A DNA stretch of 64,000 nt from Dactylonectria macrodidyma (taxonomy: Eukaryota > Ascomycota > Sordariomycetes > Hypocreales > Nectriaceae): positions 1 to 64,000 of the forward strand of contig JAGMUV010000002.1 of the NCBI GenBank assembly GCA_020744425.1, read 5' to 3'. The notes under the pieces are model-generated. The model was not told the DNA's origin. It searched no databases and saw nothing but the letters and a program-made list of their open reading frames with translations. The position numbers and the translations under genes were made by a program. Positions 46,640 through 60,346 of the stretch are shown in pieces (within the stretch, counting starts at the first letter, position 1; each line of letters starts with the position of its first letter).

Positions 46640-47314
46640 TATTAATTAATAAGCAAACTACTTATTCTAGTTTTAATAAATATAAATAATAAAGAAGAAG
46701 TTATTATACTTATAAGTTATAAAGCAGAAGTATATAAGCTAGAGTAATATAATAAATAACTTAATAATATATTTAATAACTTTATTAAAGCTTTTTATAA
46801 GAATGCTATTAAGAAGTAAGAATAAATTAATAACTTAAATAACTAAGTTAAAGTACTTATAAATAAACTTAAGAAGCTTATTAAGGCTTTTAAAAAATAA
46901 ACTAGCCTCTATAAGGACTATATTAAGAATCTAGCTTCTAATTTAATAATAAGAAAAGACATAAGAGAAATCCTTAAATTAAAATAACCAGACTCTTATA
47001 ATAGATCTATAACTATATTCTAAGGATTCTTAATATAGCTCAGAGCTTACTAGCTATATTATCTAACCCAGTTCGTTATTAGTAATACTAAAGTTTAGTA
47101 TATTATAGAGTTCCTTAAGGATAAAGCCTTTTAATAGTTTAAATCTATTATAAAGGACTATATTAACTATATTTATACTAATAAAAAGGAAGAAACTAGA
47201 GCTATTTATAAAAGCTATAAAGTCTTTAAATATAAGCTTAAAAATACTTTTAAACTTTAAGATAAGAAATAAATAGTAGAATAGTAAATCTAGAAACTCT
47301 ATTAAAAAGGAGTA
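46640..47314 (+). pseudogene. Gag, first half, of Gypsy element H
   Basis: The plus-strand translation includes 'LRAYQLYYLTQFVISN', then 'IIEFLKDKAF' and 'YKSYKVFKYKLKN', typical of Ty3/Gypsy gag capsid. It is interrupted at 47,314 by F1 and resumes at 49,177. An open minus-strand frame at 47,063-47,344 is only its antisense shadow. Confidence 0.7.
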
Positions 47315-49174
47315 ATATATATAATAAGTGAATGTCCTAAACAAGCGAATGTCCTAAAAATCTCCTAATCTTTCTTTCTTCTATTTAATTAATTAATTTA
47401 TAACTACTAAATATATTTCAATTTAATAAAGAGGGAAACATCCTTCTTACTCTTTAAGCCCTTTAAAATAACCTATTATTAAGCATCTAATACACTATAT
47501 TAATCTACTATATCTATAATAAAAAGCTAGAGCGCTGCCAGAAAGGCATGCAGTCTTAATGCAATATTATCCCTAAGTTACATAAGCTATCTAATCTAGA
47601 GGAATAGATCATTATTCAATTCATTCTTAACCTAGATTCGCGAGGGTTTCTTCTATAACTGCGTAGTATTAAAGAAATGGCTAACTGACTACTTGCTAAC
47701 TATAATGCATTACCTATTAGTAAGCGCTAGGCTTCTAACTTTATTAAGCGATACTAAGAGCTTAAGATGCGTTTTTTTTATAAATATAACTATTAGAAGG
47801 CTAAATATAAAGATCTAATTATTATTTATAATTAGTTTAGGCTTATAAAGAATATAATTATAAAATATAGTATTAACTTAACTAATATTTATAACTTTAA
47901 TAAGACTAGCTTTATAATAGCTATAATTATAAGTAGAATAGTTATTATAAGTATAGATAAGTATAGAAATCTGAAATCAGTCTAGCCTAGAAACTGGGAA
48001 TAGGTTATAGTTATTTAGGTGATTAATGCAGAAGGCTGGGCGATCTAGCCGTTTATTATAATTACGGGCTAATATTACCTTACTAGCTAGTATTAGAAAA
48101 GCAACCTCTTAAGCAATTAGGCTATTATAATAACTCTAAATGGCTAGACTGATAATAAGATGGGTTTTTAATAGCTTAAGCACTTTAACTAATATATAAA
48201 GAATTAATTAATTAGTTACTATTATCTTCTAATCTTTAATAAGTATAAAAGTCACTATTTAGTTAACTTTAAGAAATATTATAAATAGAATAATATTATT
48301 ATACTTTATATACTGCTTTATTTATTTTATTTACTTTAGCCTCTTAATATTAAGTGCTTTAAGCTATTTAAAATAGCCTATAGTTAAGAAATTAAGCAGT
48401 TAATTAAATACTCTATAACTTATATTTTAAAGACTAAGTTCTTCTTAGCCTTTTATACTGCTTACTAAGCCGCTATAATAGTAAGTAATATTAAAAGGGG
48501 TTTTTAAGGGGCTAGACTTGCTCCTTTAGACTTAGAAAATATTATATTAAAGCTTAATATATAATTATAAACTCTAATACTGGCTGAGGAGGATATTAGC
48601 CTTCTTAACCCTTAGGTCTTAAAGACCCTAAAGACTATGCTTAAGGCTAGCTCTTAGTCTAAATATTTTAAAAGATGAATAAAAAGGCATTAAAGTAGCT
48701 TTCTAATATTAATTCTTAAAGCGCTTAAGTCACTTTTAAAGAGAATAAAGGTAATAATGTATTAGAATGCCCTATTAAAAGCTAAGGTTTAGATTCTTTA
48801 ATAAGCAAATAAGACTCTTAATAAGCAGTATAAAGCTAAAAAAACCCGCTTAAGTAAAAGAAGAAAAATAACTTTAGATAAAGAAAGGGATAAGATAGAT
48901 TAAAGAGATATTAATATATAAATAGTAGCTAAATTATTAAGAAATAGTAATTAGTAAAGGTTAGTACTATTAAAGGAAAGGCGCTATAGAATATATAAAA
49001 AGGCTGATTATAATATAAAGACTTATTAGGCTATAATTAAGACTTTTAGAAAAGAGTATAGTAATTAGTTTTAATTAATTAATTATATTATTATAATTAT
49101 ATTAAGGTTTTAATCTTAGAGGTTAGGATTTTTAGGACATTTGTTTATTTAGAATATTCACTTATTATATATAT
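47315..49174 (+). mobile_element. Fot1/pogo-like DNA transposon F1, complete (1,860 bp)
   Basis: Terminal inverted repeats start ATATATATAATAAGTGAATG and contain the word GAATGTCCTAAA twice in tandem. TA lies at both flanks (47,313-47,314 and 49,175-49,176). The plus-strand translation near 47,960-48,060 reads 'LKSV', 'PRNWE' and 'VINAEGWAI', the conserved Fot1-type transposase stretch (DDE_1), followed by 'NIKRGF' and 'GARLAPLDLENI' near the C-terminus. Stops from RIP prevent expression. It interrupts the gag of Gypsy element H. Confidence 0.85.
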
Positions 49175-50651
49175 TAGTATTTATATATATAGTTAAATAC
49201 TATAACCTTACTTTATAACTTAACTAAAGAGAAGAAGAATATATAATAAGCTTTTATAAAGAATTAAAATTTAATATTAAAGATATAATAGTTAGGAAAA
49301 CTAAACTTACTATATATAATAAACTAGTATAACTTATTATAGAAATTAATAACTAGTAATTCAAAAGATAATAGGAAAAGAAGGCTAAGAAGTCTAGAAA
49401 ATCTTATACTTTATAATAAAAGAATAGAGGAAATTATATAAATTAAAAAAAGAAATAATAAATAGATACTTTATATAAAATAGACTTAGGCTTTATAAAT
49501 ATTAAAATAGTTAAAAAAGACTATTCTAAAGTCCTCTATTAAAATTATAGTATCTTAAGATACACTTTTTATAAATACTAAAAGCTTAAAACTAATTAAT
49601 AATTTAAATTAGTATCTAAAGGTAAGAAGAAAGTAAAATAAATTAACTAATAAAAAGAAGAACCTTAAATAGATAAGAAAATAGTTATAATAACTAGAAT
49701 AAGTTATAATAATATAGGGATTTTATTTAATAAAATCACTCTTTTTATAAATAAGGAACTTAAAAGTAAAGAAATACTTAAAAATAAAACTTATAAAAAA
49801 AGAAAGCTAAGTTAGAAAATAGAAAAAGAATAATAAACACTCTTTAAAGATTAATAAAAGAGTATAACTTTTAATATTAATAATATCTTAATGCTTTAAA
49901 TATTAGTTCTATTACTTTTAAAATTAAAAAAGGAAAGACTACTTTATAATATTATTAAAAAGATTAGTATAATTAAAAAAAGTAAAGAAATTTAAAAGAA
50001 AGATACTTTTAAGTATATTTAATTAATAGTAAAAATAATAAATAAAGAAAGTAATATTTTAAATTAATAACTTATTTTAAAAACACTACTAATTATAATA
50101 GCCTTTTATAAAAGCATTATTAAAATCTTATAATAATAATAAATAAATAATAAGATTAAATATAAATATTACTTATATAAAGAAAGAGAGCTAAGTATTA
50201 GTATAAGTATTAAAGCTAGATAAATAAGAAGGCTTAGACTCTTTATTATTAATAAAGATATACTAGCCTTTATAAATAAGGATTCTAAATCTAATAATAG
50301 TAATAGTATTAATAATACTTTTAAAGAAGAATTAATTACTTTATAATTACTTAAATAAGAGCTAAAGGAAAATACTCCTAAGTTCTTCTTAAAAAAGGAT
50401 AAGAAAAGCGAATAAATATTAAAATAACTTATTAAATAAATGTTAAATATAGTGAAAGAATAGCCTATCTATATTTATATAATTTAATAAAAAGACTTTA
50501 TTAAAATAAATAGTTAAATAGAATAAGTAATTATTAATAATAAACTATTATTATACTTTTAATATTCTAAATATATTAATATATTTTAAATATTATATAC
50601 TTATTATATATACTTATTATATTATTTTAAAAAACTTTATTATAATTATTA

Positions 50652-52511
50652 ATATATATAATAAGCGAATATTTTAAATAAATAAATATTCTAAAAATCC
50701 TAACCTCTAAGATTAAAACCTTAATATAACTATAATAATATAATTAATTAATTAAAACTAATTACTATACTCTTTTCTAAAGGTCTTAATTATAGTCTAA
50801 TAGGTCCTTATATTATAACCAGCCTTTTTATATATTCTATAGTGCCTTTCTCTTAATAGTACTAACCTTTACTAACTACTACTTTTTAATAATTTAATTA
50901 TTATTTATATATTAATATCTCTTTAATCTATCTTATCCTTTCCTTTATCTAAAGTCATCTTTCTTTCTTTACTTAAGCGGGTTTTTTTAGCTTTATACTA
51001 CTTATTAAGAGTCTTATTTACTTATTAAAGAATCTAGACTTTAGCTTTTAATAAAGCATTCTAATGCATTATTGCCTTTATTCCTTTTAAAAGTGACTTA
51101 AGCGCTTTAAGAATTAATATTAGAGAGCTGCTCTAATACTTTCTTATTTATCTTTTAAGATATTTAGACTAAGAGCTAGCCTTAAGTATAGTCTTTAGAG
51201 TCTTTAAGACCTAAGGGTTAGGGAGGCTAACATCCTCTTTAGCCAGTGTTAGAGTCTGTAGTTATATATTAAGCTTTAATATAACATTTTCTAGGTCTAA
51301 AGGAGCAAGTCTAGCCCTTTAAAACCCTCTTTTAATATTACTTACTATTATAATAGCTTAATAAGTAGTATAAAAGGCTAAGAAAAACTTAGTCTTTAAA
51401 ATATAGGTTATAGAATATTTAATTAACTATTTAATTTTTTAATTATAGGCTATTTTAAATAGCTTAAAGTACTTAATATTAAGAGGCTAGAGTAAATAAG
51501 ATAAATAAAGCAATATATAAAGTATAATAATATTATTCTTTTTATAATATTTCTTAAAGTTAACTAAGTAGTAACTTTTATACTTATTAAGGATTAGAAG
51601 ATAATAGTAACTAATTAATCAATTCTTTATATACTAGTTAAAGTGCTTAAGCTACTAAAGACCTATCTTATTATTAATCTAGCTATTTAGAGTTATTATA
51701 ATAGTCTAATTGCTTAAGAAGTTACTTTCCTAGTACTAACTAGTAAAGTAATATTAGCCTGTAATTATAATAAATAGCTAGATCGCCCAGCCTTTTATAT
51801 TAATTGCCTAAATAATTATAACCTATTCTCAGTTTTTAAACTAGATTGATTTTAAGTTTTTATACTTATTTATACTTATAATAACTATTCTACTTATAAT
51901 TATACTTATTATAAAGCTAGTCTTATTAAAGTTATAAATATTAACTAAATTAATACTATATTTTATAATTATATTCTTTATAAGCTAGAACTAATTATAA
52001 ATAATAATTAGATCTTTATATTTAGCCTTGTAATAGTTATATTTATAAAAAAAATATATCTTAAGCTCTTAGTATTACTTAATAAAGTTAGAAGCCTAGC
52101 GCTTACTAATAAGTAATATATTATAGTTAGTAAGTAGTTAGTTAGCTATTTCTTTAATACTATGCAATTATAAAGGAAACCCTTATAAATCTAGGTCAAG
52201 AATGAATTAAATAATAATCTATTCTTTTAGATCAGATAGCTTATATAACTTAGGGATAATATTACATTAAGACTGCATGCCTTTCTAGTAGCACTCTAGC
52301 TTTTTATTATAAATATAGTAGATTAATATAATGTATTAAATGCTTAATAATAAGTTATTTTAAAGGGCTTAAAGAGTAAGAAGGATATTTCCCTCTTTAT
52401 TAAATTAAGATATATTTAATAGTTATAAATTAATTAATTAAATAGAAGAAAGAGAGATTAGGAGATTTTTAAAATATTCGCTTATTTAGAATATTCGCTT
52501 ATTATATACAT
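50652..52511 (-). mobile_element. Fot1/pogo-like DNA transposon F2, complete (1,860 bp)
   Basis: Exactly the same length as F1 and in opposite orientation, with TA on both sides (50,650-50,651 and 52,512-52,513). The ends ATATATATAATAAGCGAATA and GCTTATTATATACAT match those of F1. Together F1 and F2 form a 1.86-kb-armed inverted repeat separated by 1.48 kb of Gypsy sequence. Confidence 0.85.
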
Positions 52512-52513
52512 TA

Positions 52514-54196
52514 TTTTATATAAACTATACTTTAATTACTATAATAATTTTATAATAAAACTAAAGTATAGAATTATAAAGTTATTAAATAGTTTAAAAG
52601 GATAAGAATAGTTTAATTAAAGCTATATAATAACTTTTACTTTAAAGAATTTATTAAAAAGAACTTAATAATTAATAACTATATTAAAAAAGAATATTAT
52701 ATATATAAAAGATAAAAAGTATAGTTATAGTATAGTTTATTAAAGTGTTTAGCTAATTATACTATAAACTATAGTAATAAGAAGTGCTTTAAGTATATAG
52801 AATACTTATAAGCAATTTATAAGAGGATTTATAAGATATATAAGAATGGATTTAACTTTAAAACCTATAAAGGAAGAGAACTCTATAATAGATAATAGTA
52901 TAATAAAATCTATAAGAATATAAAAAATAATACTTACTATTTATAATAAAGCGATAGATAAGTATAGTAAAAGTAAAGATATTACTTTTAAAAAAGGCTT
53001 TAAATACTATAAGAAGTTTTAAAGAGAATATAATTATAATAAAAGTCTGAATTAATAAAGTATAAGTAATAGTATTAGTAAACTATAGTATTATTATAAA
53101 TTATATCTAACTAGAGTTAGTAAATAAGTTAGTCTTATTATAAAAATATAAGAAATTTTCTTATAAAGTATTTAACTTAGAAGGAATACCTTTTAGTTAT
53201 AATAAAGAAAGAGTATTATAAGAGATTAATTACTTTAAAGTACTTATAGAAAGAAGAAACTAAGAAGTGGATTTTAATATCCTTAATATTAAAGATTACT
53301 TAGTAATACTTAGATAACCTTAGCTATAAAGGCATAACCCTAATATTAACTAAGAGAAAGGCTAAATGCATTAAAGAGATATATCTCTTCGGATTATAAA
53401 TAGCAATAGATATAACTTAAGATCTTAAGCTTCGATTAGTAATAAGAATAATAATAAAGTTATAAAAGAAGAAATAATAAATACTTCCTTACTTCTAAAA
53501 AGAATAAAATAAAAGTATTAATAAAGGAAAATGCAATATATAAAATAAGTTATTATATTTATTTAAAAATAGTTTAAATAGATAGATAAGGACCTTAAAG
53601 AGTAAAAAAAAAAATAATAAGTAAAAGAAGAATGACTTAAAAATATACTCTTAAGATATTAAATCTATAAAAAACTCTTTAAAAAAGAACTTAAGACTAG
53701 TCTTTTAAAACTAAGTAAATAGGACTTAGAAATTATTTAAAAAGACGGGACTAATCTTAAGTTTTTTTCTATTTATAACTTTAATAATAATAAGCTAATA
53801 ATACTAAGAGAATATATTTAAGAAATAAAGAGAAAAGGCTATATTTAGAAATCAAAGTCTTTAGTTAAATACTTTATTATATTTATACTTAAAAAGAATT
53901 AAAAGCTATACTTTTATATAAACTATAAGTAACTTAACTTAATTATTAAAAAGGATTGTATATTATTACTCTTAATTCCTAAGATATATAATAGGCTATA
54001 TAGGGCTAAGTAGTTTATAGTACTTAATTTTAAAAGAGCTTATAACTTAATTTATATTAAATAAGGATATAAATAGAAGACTGCTTTTAGAACCAAGTTC
54101 AGGCTATATAAATACTTAGTTATACTTTTTAGGCTTATTAATATACTAGCTATATTCTAATAAATGATTAATAATATACTATATAAATATCTTAAT
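52514..54196 (+). pseudogene. Protease to RT region of Gypsy element H
   Basis: From about 53,780 the translation reads 'REYI', 'IKRKGYI', 'FIILKKN', 'KKDCILLLLIPKIYNRLY', 'VLNFKRAYNLIYIK' and 'KTAFRTKFRLYKYLV', fitting the N-terminal half of Ty3/Gypsy RT up to the 'INNILYKYLN' segment. The frame resumes after element K at 55,294 with the YxDD-type box. Confidence 0.75.
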
Positions 54197-55293
54197 CGCT
54201 ATTAAAACCACTATTCGGACTTTTGTTTTTACACTACTACATTCCTCATTACTGCGTTTCTATATTATATGTTTGTATTACTTAAGTTATTATAAAATGA
54301 AGGACTCGATTGAGTAGTTAATCTAGTTATAAATAGACTCTTATCCCTCCTCTTTTATATTAGTAAAACCTCCCTCTATTATATCCTTCTATCTTAGTCC
54401 TTTTATATATTAATAATAGCTATATTACTTATAACTTATATTATCTACCCTTTATTAATATTAGCTAGTAACTTAAGAAATGCTATTTCTTCTAAAGATA
54501 TTTTAATTACTAGCTTTACTATTAATTATTTTAAAAAATACTATTTATTTTTAATTTAGTTCTTAAATCATTAGTTACTTTTAAAGAAATGCAATTTTAA
54601 GAATACCTTAGTCTTAAAGATTACTAAAGTAACTTACTTACTATTAGAGAGTTACTAAGTCTTAATAGTTTTAGTTTCCTTAAGACTATAATCTATTACT
54701 ATAGCCTTTAGTTTATTAAGGGTTTCTATATTCTTATTAAGCTTAGTATCTAGGTTATATATAAAAAGAGCATAGTGGCTATTAAAACCTGAGTTACTAA
54801 GAGCATAGAGTGTATTATACTAGATATTTATTATAGTGTTTATTATAAATTAGTTAGATTATAAAGAGTTAGTCTCTAATGAGTTAAATTGCAATCTAGA
54901 ATTATAAAGAGTTGAATTATAATGTGAGTATGAGTTGGAATTATGATAAAGTAACTTAGAATGTAATAAAAGCCCTTATAGGGCTTTTATTATATAATGA
55001 TTTTGCTTTCTGATATTTAGCTTTTCTGTCTAGCTTTTCTGTTTAGCTTTTCTATCCAGCTTTTCTATCTAGCTTTTCTATCTAGCTTTTCTAGTAATGC
55101 ATTTTAAAGGGGTAAATAGAATAGTAAGGCTTATACTCTAATACAGTAGAAACTTTAGTTATTCTGAGTTATTATTACCTTAGGCTTGGGTTTTGGGCTC
55201 TTATACTATTATTCACTATTAGTTATATTTTTTTTTTAACTGTTTAATCTCTAGCCTCTCTCTGAGTGTGCGCTACTAAGGACTATAACCTTA
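54197..55293 (-). mobile_element. Unclassified 1.1-kb element K, copy 2
   Basis: Reverse complement of 22,392-23,510 over its whole length, with a perfect 14-bp target duplication ATAAATATCTTAAT (54,183-54,196 and 55,294-55,307). It interrupts the RT of Gypsy element H between 'KYLN' and 'IFIIYYLDN'. It includes the 13-bp minisatellite (six units) and the same low-complexity and helical coding remnant as copy 1. It is less AT-rich than its host. Confidence 0.8.
55013..55090 (-). repeat. 13-bp minisatellite, 6 units, in element K copy 2
   Basis: Units of TATCTAGCTTTTC and variants, the complement of the array at 22,595-22,685 with one unit fewer. Confidence 0.9.
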
Positions 55294-55545
55294 ATAAATA
55301 TCTTAATATCTTTATTATATATTACTTAGATAATATACTTATTTTCTTTAAAAATAAAAAAGATTATAAGTAATATATTTATATAGTATTATAAAAGCTA
55401 TAAGATATAAACTTACTTAAGAAAAGCAATTTCTATACTTTAAAAATAGAGTTCTTTAAGTATATTATAATAAAAAGAGAGTATTATAATATAAATAGAA
55501 GTTTTTAATTTCTATTTAACTAAGAGCTTATAATAGACCTATTTA

Positions 55546-57880
55546 TAAGTTGTTCTTATAATTATAATAAGGTTCTTAATAGACTGGATCCTAAAGGATT
55601 TAAGTCTTTAAAACTAGTTTATTAAAAAGCTAGGTCTTTAAGACTAGTTTACTAAAGATCTAAGCCTTTTAAGACTTTATCTTCAGTCTTAACAGTTAAT
55701 AGATGTAATAAGTTATCTTATATATTATCTAAATTGTCTTCTTTTAAAGAATTAATTAATATAGGTTTTAAAGAAAGAGAACCTATAGTTAGTAAGCTTA
55801 TAGTAGGATTATAGCGAGCTATTAATACCTCGCCCTCTACTATATCTACGAATCTCACTATATGTAGTATACTTGAATTTTCTAATAGTGCGTTCTTTAG
55901 TAAAGAGGATTAGTTCCTCCTTTTAACTGCTTTTCCTCCACTCTCTAACTATAAAGGTAAAAGATATTAACCTTTTAAGATAACTAACTCTTTAAGTATT
56001 ATAAGAGTTGTTTCCCTTTATTAGATTTCCTCTTAATTAAAGCGTAATAGCTGAGTTCTTTAACTTCTGTTCTCTTTAAGCAGAGACTGTAATAACTGTA
56101 TAAGAAATAGCATCTCTATAATAATTAAGAGATTAATAAAAGACCTTATTATACTTATATTAAGTTTAATAATCTCTTTAATATCTTCTTTTTTAATAAT
56201 ATCTTAAGTATTAATCCTTTTTAGGATCTTATATATATATTTTTAATAAGCCTTAGCTGTTTCTTCTCTTTTTAAATTATAGCTTTCTTATTTATTAAAG
56301 CTAATACTAGCTAATATTATAACCTTCTTTATATACTTAAATAAAACTTAAATTATATATTAAGATTCTCTTTTATATTTAATTAAATAGCTTATATAAG
56401 CTCTTTATATAAATAGACTTATTAACTTATATAACTTAATATATTCTAAAGTCTTTATAGTTATTAAATATATAAAGTATTTAAAGACTTTAAAATATAA
56501 TATTATAAGTCTATTATTTTTAAGAATGTCTTTAAAGGATATAATATTATTATAAACTTAATCTTACTATAGTTAGTATAATGTTACTCACTTTCTAAAA
56601 GAATAGAAAGGTATACAATTAGTTAAATAGACTATTATAAAATAGATCTCTAATATAAGCTCTTTAAAAAGAATTAACTCTATTATTATAGTCCTTCCTT
56701 TAGTTTTAATAACTTTTTCTAAGACTTTTACACTCTTATTCTAAATAAGAGTTAAAAGAGCTAATTTATAAATTATTATACTCTTATTTTTAAAGATTTT
56801 TCTTTAATTACTAGTAAATAAAGCTGTATTTTAATTCTAAATTAGACTCTTAATTATACTTATAGTTATTTAAAAGTAATTCTAATCTTAAGCTTAGTTT
56901 AAATAGAATAAAAGAACCGCATTTTAATTATAATATATATAAATAGTACTTAGTATTTATAACTATTATATATTATTATTAGAAAGTAGTAAAGATTATA
57001 GTTAAATAACCTTTTTAAACTCTTTAAAATACGTTATAGTATGTCTTTTAAAATTATATATAATACTTTTAAAGTAGTTTATTTCTTATATTTATAGAGT
57101 CTTAATCCTTTTATTTTTACTCTTAAGCTTGCTTTAACTAGTTAAAAGAGAGCTTTTTAACTAATATAATTATATTATTAGTACTAAAGTTCAGTATTTT
57201 AATAATAAGAAATTTCTACTCTAAGAGATATAGAATTCAGTATTAAAAATAACCTTATTATTAAGACTACTTAATTAAAAGCCTTAGTTATATATACTAT
57301 AAGTTCTTTAACTCCTTTAAAATATAAGAAATCTGTTTTTATAAAAGTTTGAATTAATAGAGCTATAAGCTTATTAAATAAAAGGCTATATAATATAGGC
57401 TAGACTAGCTCTTTAATAAGAGCTTATTAAGCACTTACTAAATAAATACTTATATACTATTCTATACTTATTTTTAAATCTCTTATATAATACTTTAATA
57501 AACTAACCCTTATAATTCATTTACTTTTATATTCTACTAAATTATTAATACATTATATAAAATAAAAAGGAATATACTACTAAATTCAGGCATTATAAAG
57601 TAAGTAATAAGCGAATTATAAATAAATATAAAACTATTTACTTAAAACCCTATATAAAATAAAGCTAAAAAAAACCTTAAATTACTAACTATAAATAATA
57701 AAAGATTTTAATTAAAATATAATTTAATTAATTGCTTAATTTAAAAGAAAACTAAAGTAAGGCTACTTTATATACTTTATAAAAATAGCTTTTATAAAGA
57801 ATTGCTATTATTTATAGTTTAATAACTAGTAATTAAGTATTTATTAAAAAGTCTATAATTAGATTTTAAGAATAATAATA
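55546..57880 (-). mobile_element. RIP-degraded repeat including D copy 2
   Basis: A different element starts where Gypsy H stops. The part 57,375-57,880 matches 4,093-4,598 in inverse orientation. On the minus strand several stretches look like a broken reading frame, but no decisive motif was seen. A moderately GC-rich part at 55,820-56,050 keeps CpG words. Class unknown, possibly an LTR element. Confidence 0.45.
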
Positions 57881-59057
57881 ATAGAATATAATTACTCTTT
57901 TATATTATAATATAATAGTAAGAATAAGACTAATGTTTTTAAGAGAAATTATTAAAATAACTTATTAAAGGCTTAAATAAAAAAGACTTTAAAGAATATA
58001 ATAGATTATTATACTATTTTTATATAATATTAACTAAAAGAGCTAATAGAGTTTAAATTAATAATTAAATAGAAATAATAAAAATAGTAAATAATTTTTA
58101 AGTATTTATTAGAATATATTAAAAGATCCTTTAGTTTATAATTAAACTCTTTTTACTCTTATAAACTTAATAAAAAGATTATTTAAAGAACTTTATATAC
58201 TTTATATAAGACTAATTTATAGCCTTTTTAAAGAAGCTTTATATAAACTTTAAATAAAAGGAGGTTAAATTATATAAAGAACTTATAGCTCTTTAATAGC
58301 TCTCTAATTAATTATTAATAAAATACTTTAATATATAAAGATCCTTATATTCTTTATTAAAGATAAAAGACTTAAAAGAATATAAAATACTTATATTATA
58401 ATATTATTATAGACTTTAAAATAGAGTTAAAAGAGATATTTAAAAGATATAAATTAATATCTTATAAATTAAAGAACTTATATTAAAAGTATAATAACTA
58501 TAGTAATTCTATTATTAATATAAGAATATACTTTTAAACTAAGGCAAAAAGAGAAACTACTTTAATAATAAGTAAAAAGAGTTATAAAAAAGATATATAT
58601 TAAAGACCTTAATATATATACTATAAAGCAGACTCTATACTTTATAAGAATAAGAAAACTTAATAAAAAGTAAAAAAAAAAAGTAATTACTTTAATTATT
58701 TAGAATTAAATAATTAATAAAAGTATAGTAAGTATTTAATAAAGCTAAAAGATAATTCTTATATTTAGTATTATAATTATAATAAAAAGAGCTATTATAT
58801 TAATAAGTATATAATAATTAAAAGAGCTCTTAGTAAATAAAACTAAGAAGACTATTAAAAAATAGTAATTATATAATAATTTAGTATAAAAGTTAAAGAG
58901 ATTAACTTATTAGAAAATAACTAAGTATAAAGTCTGAAAATATAATTCTTATATTAAAACTATATCTTAGACTAATTAGTTTAATTACTTAAAGATAAGT
59001 AATCATTCTCTAAGTATATAATAAATATAAAGTTAAAGTAAATACAAAATATAATTA

Positions 59058-59496
59058 ATATACTTAATAAGCGAGCGATGCAGACAAGCGAGTAATGCAC
59101 TAATACTATATAGCTAAAAGGCTAAATTTTAAGTTTTTTAAAAGGCATTAAATAATTAATAAAAATATAAAAAAATAATGTTTATAAATCTAATTAAAAA
59201 AGTCATATCGTAATATTTTTCTTAGGTTTTTAAAAAAAGCTATATAGCTATTAAACTTAAAAAAACTAAAAAAAAACAGTGTAAATAACATTTTTCTTAA
59301 TAACTTTATAAACTTTTTTTTAAAAATCTAGAAAAAGTTATAATTAATATTCCTTATATATTAAAGCTTATTTTAAAATTTTAATTAATTTAAATCTTTT
59401 TTAAATTTTAGAGAATTATTTTAACTTAAGGTGTAAATACTAAGAAATTTTAAGTGTGTCGCTCGCTTGTCTGCGTCGCTCGCTTATTAAGTATGT
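59058..59496. mobile_element. MITE copy e (439 bp)
   Basis: Inverted repeats ATATACTTAATAAGCGAGCG and ACATACTTAATAAGCGAGCG match for about 40 bp and contain the tandem word GCGAGCGATGCAGACAAGCG. TA flanks both ends (59,056-59,057 and 59,497-59,498). Confidence 0.85.
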
Positions 59497-60346
59497 TATA
59501 AAAGTTAGTTTAATTAGTAAAAAGCTAATATAAAAGCTAGGTTTTAAACTTATATTAGATTAATAAGCTCTAAAGCTAGTAAGCTTTAATAGAATTACTT
59601 ATTTTATACTATAAGTATATTAAGTAATATTCTTTTTCTTTAATTACTAAAAGTTAATTTAAAAAATAAGATATTTATTTATAAAAGCCTTATAAAACTA
59701 ACTTAAAAGAATAAGTAAGTTATTACTAATAAGAAAGACTATAAGTTAAAAAAGTATTATAATTAATATATATATAAATATATAATATTATAAAGTAATC
59801 TTAATATAAGATTCTAACTCTTTTATAAAAGACCTTATTATAAATAGTAAAAAGGTATATATTATATATATATATAGTATATTAATACTAAATAAGTAGT
59901 TATTACTTACTCTTAGAAAAGAGGATAAAGAAAGGATTAATATATTATTATTTAAACTTAAGTTAGAGTAGAGATCTTTAATAAAGCTAAAGTAAAGAAG
60001 TTACTACTTTTAAAAGGAGTAAAACACTTTATTAAATTAATAGAAGTAAAGAGCCTCCTTTAAGAATAATATACTCTATTAATAAGAAATAAGTAAAAAT
60101 TATTTATAATTACTTTATTAAGAATATAAAGATTAATTAAGTAAATAGCTTAATTAATAGAATAAGAGCTCTAATTCTAATTATTCTTAAAAAGAATAGA
60201 AGTATTAAAATATATATTAATTATTATAATTTAAATATAATTACTATTAAAAACTATTATTTTCTATTATTAATTAGCGAATTATTTAATAGACTTACTA
60301 AAGTAAAATAGATTTTTAAAATTAATATTTATAATACTTATTACTA

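Larger units (their letters stand above)
46631..55545 (+). mobile_element. Ty3/Gypsy element H with three nested insertions (plus strand)
   Basis: The pieces 46,631-47,314, 49,177-50,649, 52,514-54,196 and 55,294-55,545 form one element. Gag is cut in half by the Fot1-like copy F1. The zinc knuckle reads 'YQNYSILRYTFYKYQKLK' (from C-x2-C-x4-H-x4-C, with Cys changed to Tyr) near 49,545. After a second Fot1-like copy comes RT: 'KRKGYIQKSKS'-like, 'FILKKN', 'LNFKRAYNLIYIK', then element K, then 'YYLDNILIFFKN' (catalytic box) at about 55,320. RNase H and integrase are not seen beyond 55,545, where a different repeat begins. LTRs were not identified. Confidence 0.75.

Noticed and set aside
47063..47344. 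93-codon open frame on the minus strand, hydrophobic
   Set aside because: It is the antisense shadow of Gypsy H gag and crosses the insertion border of F1 at 47,315, so it cannot be an ancestral gene.
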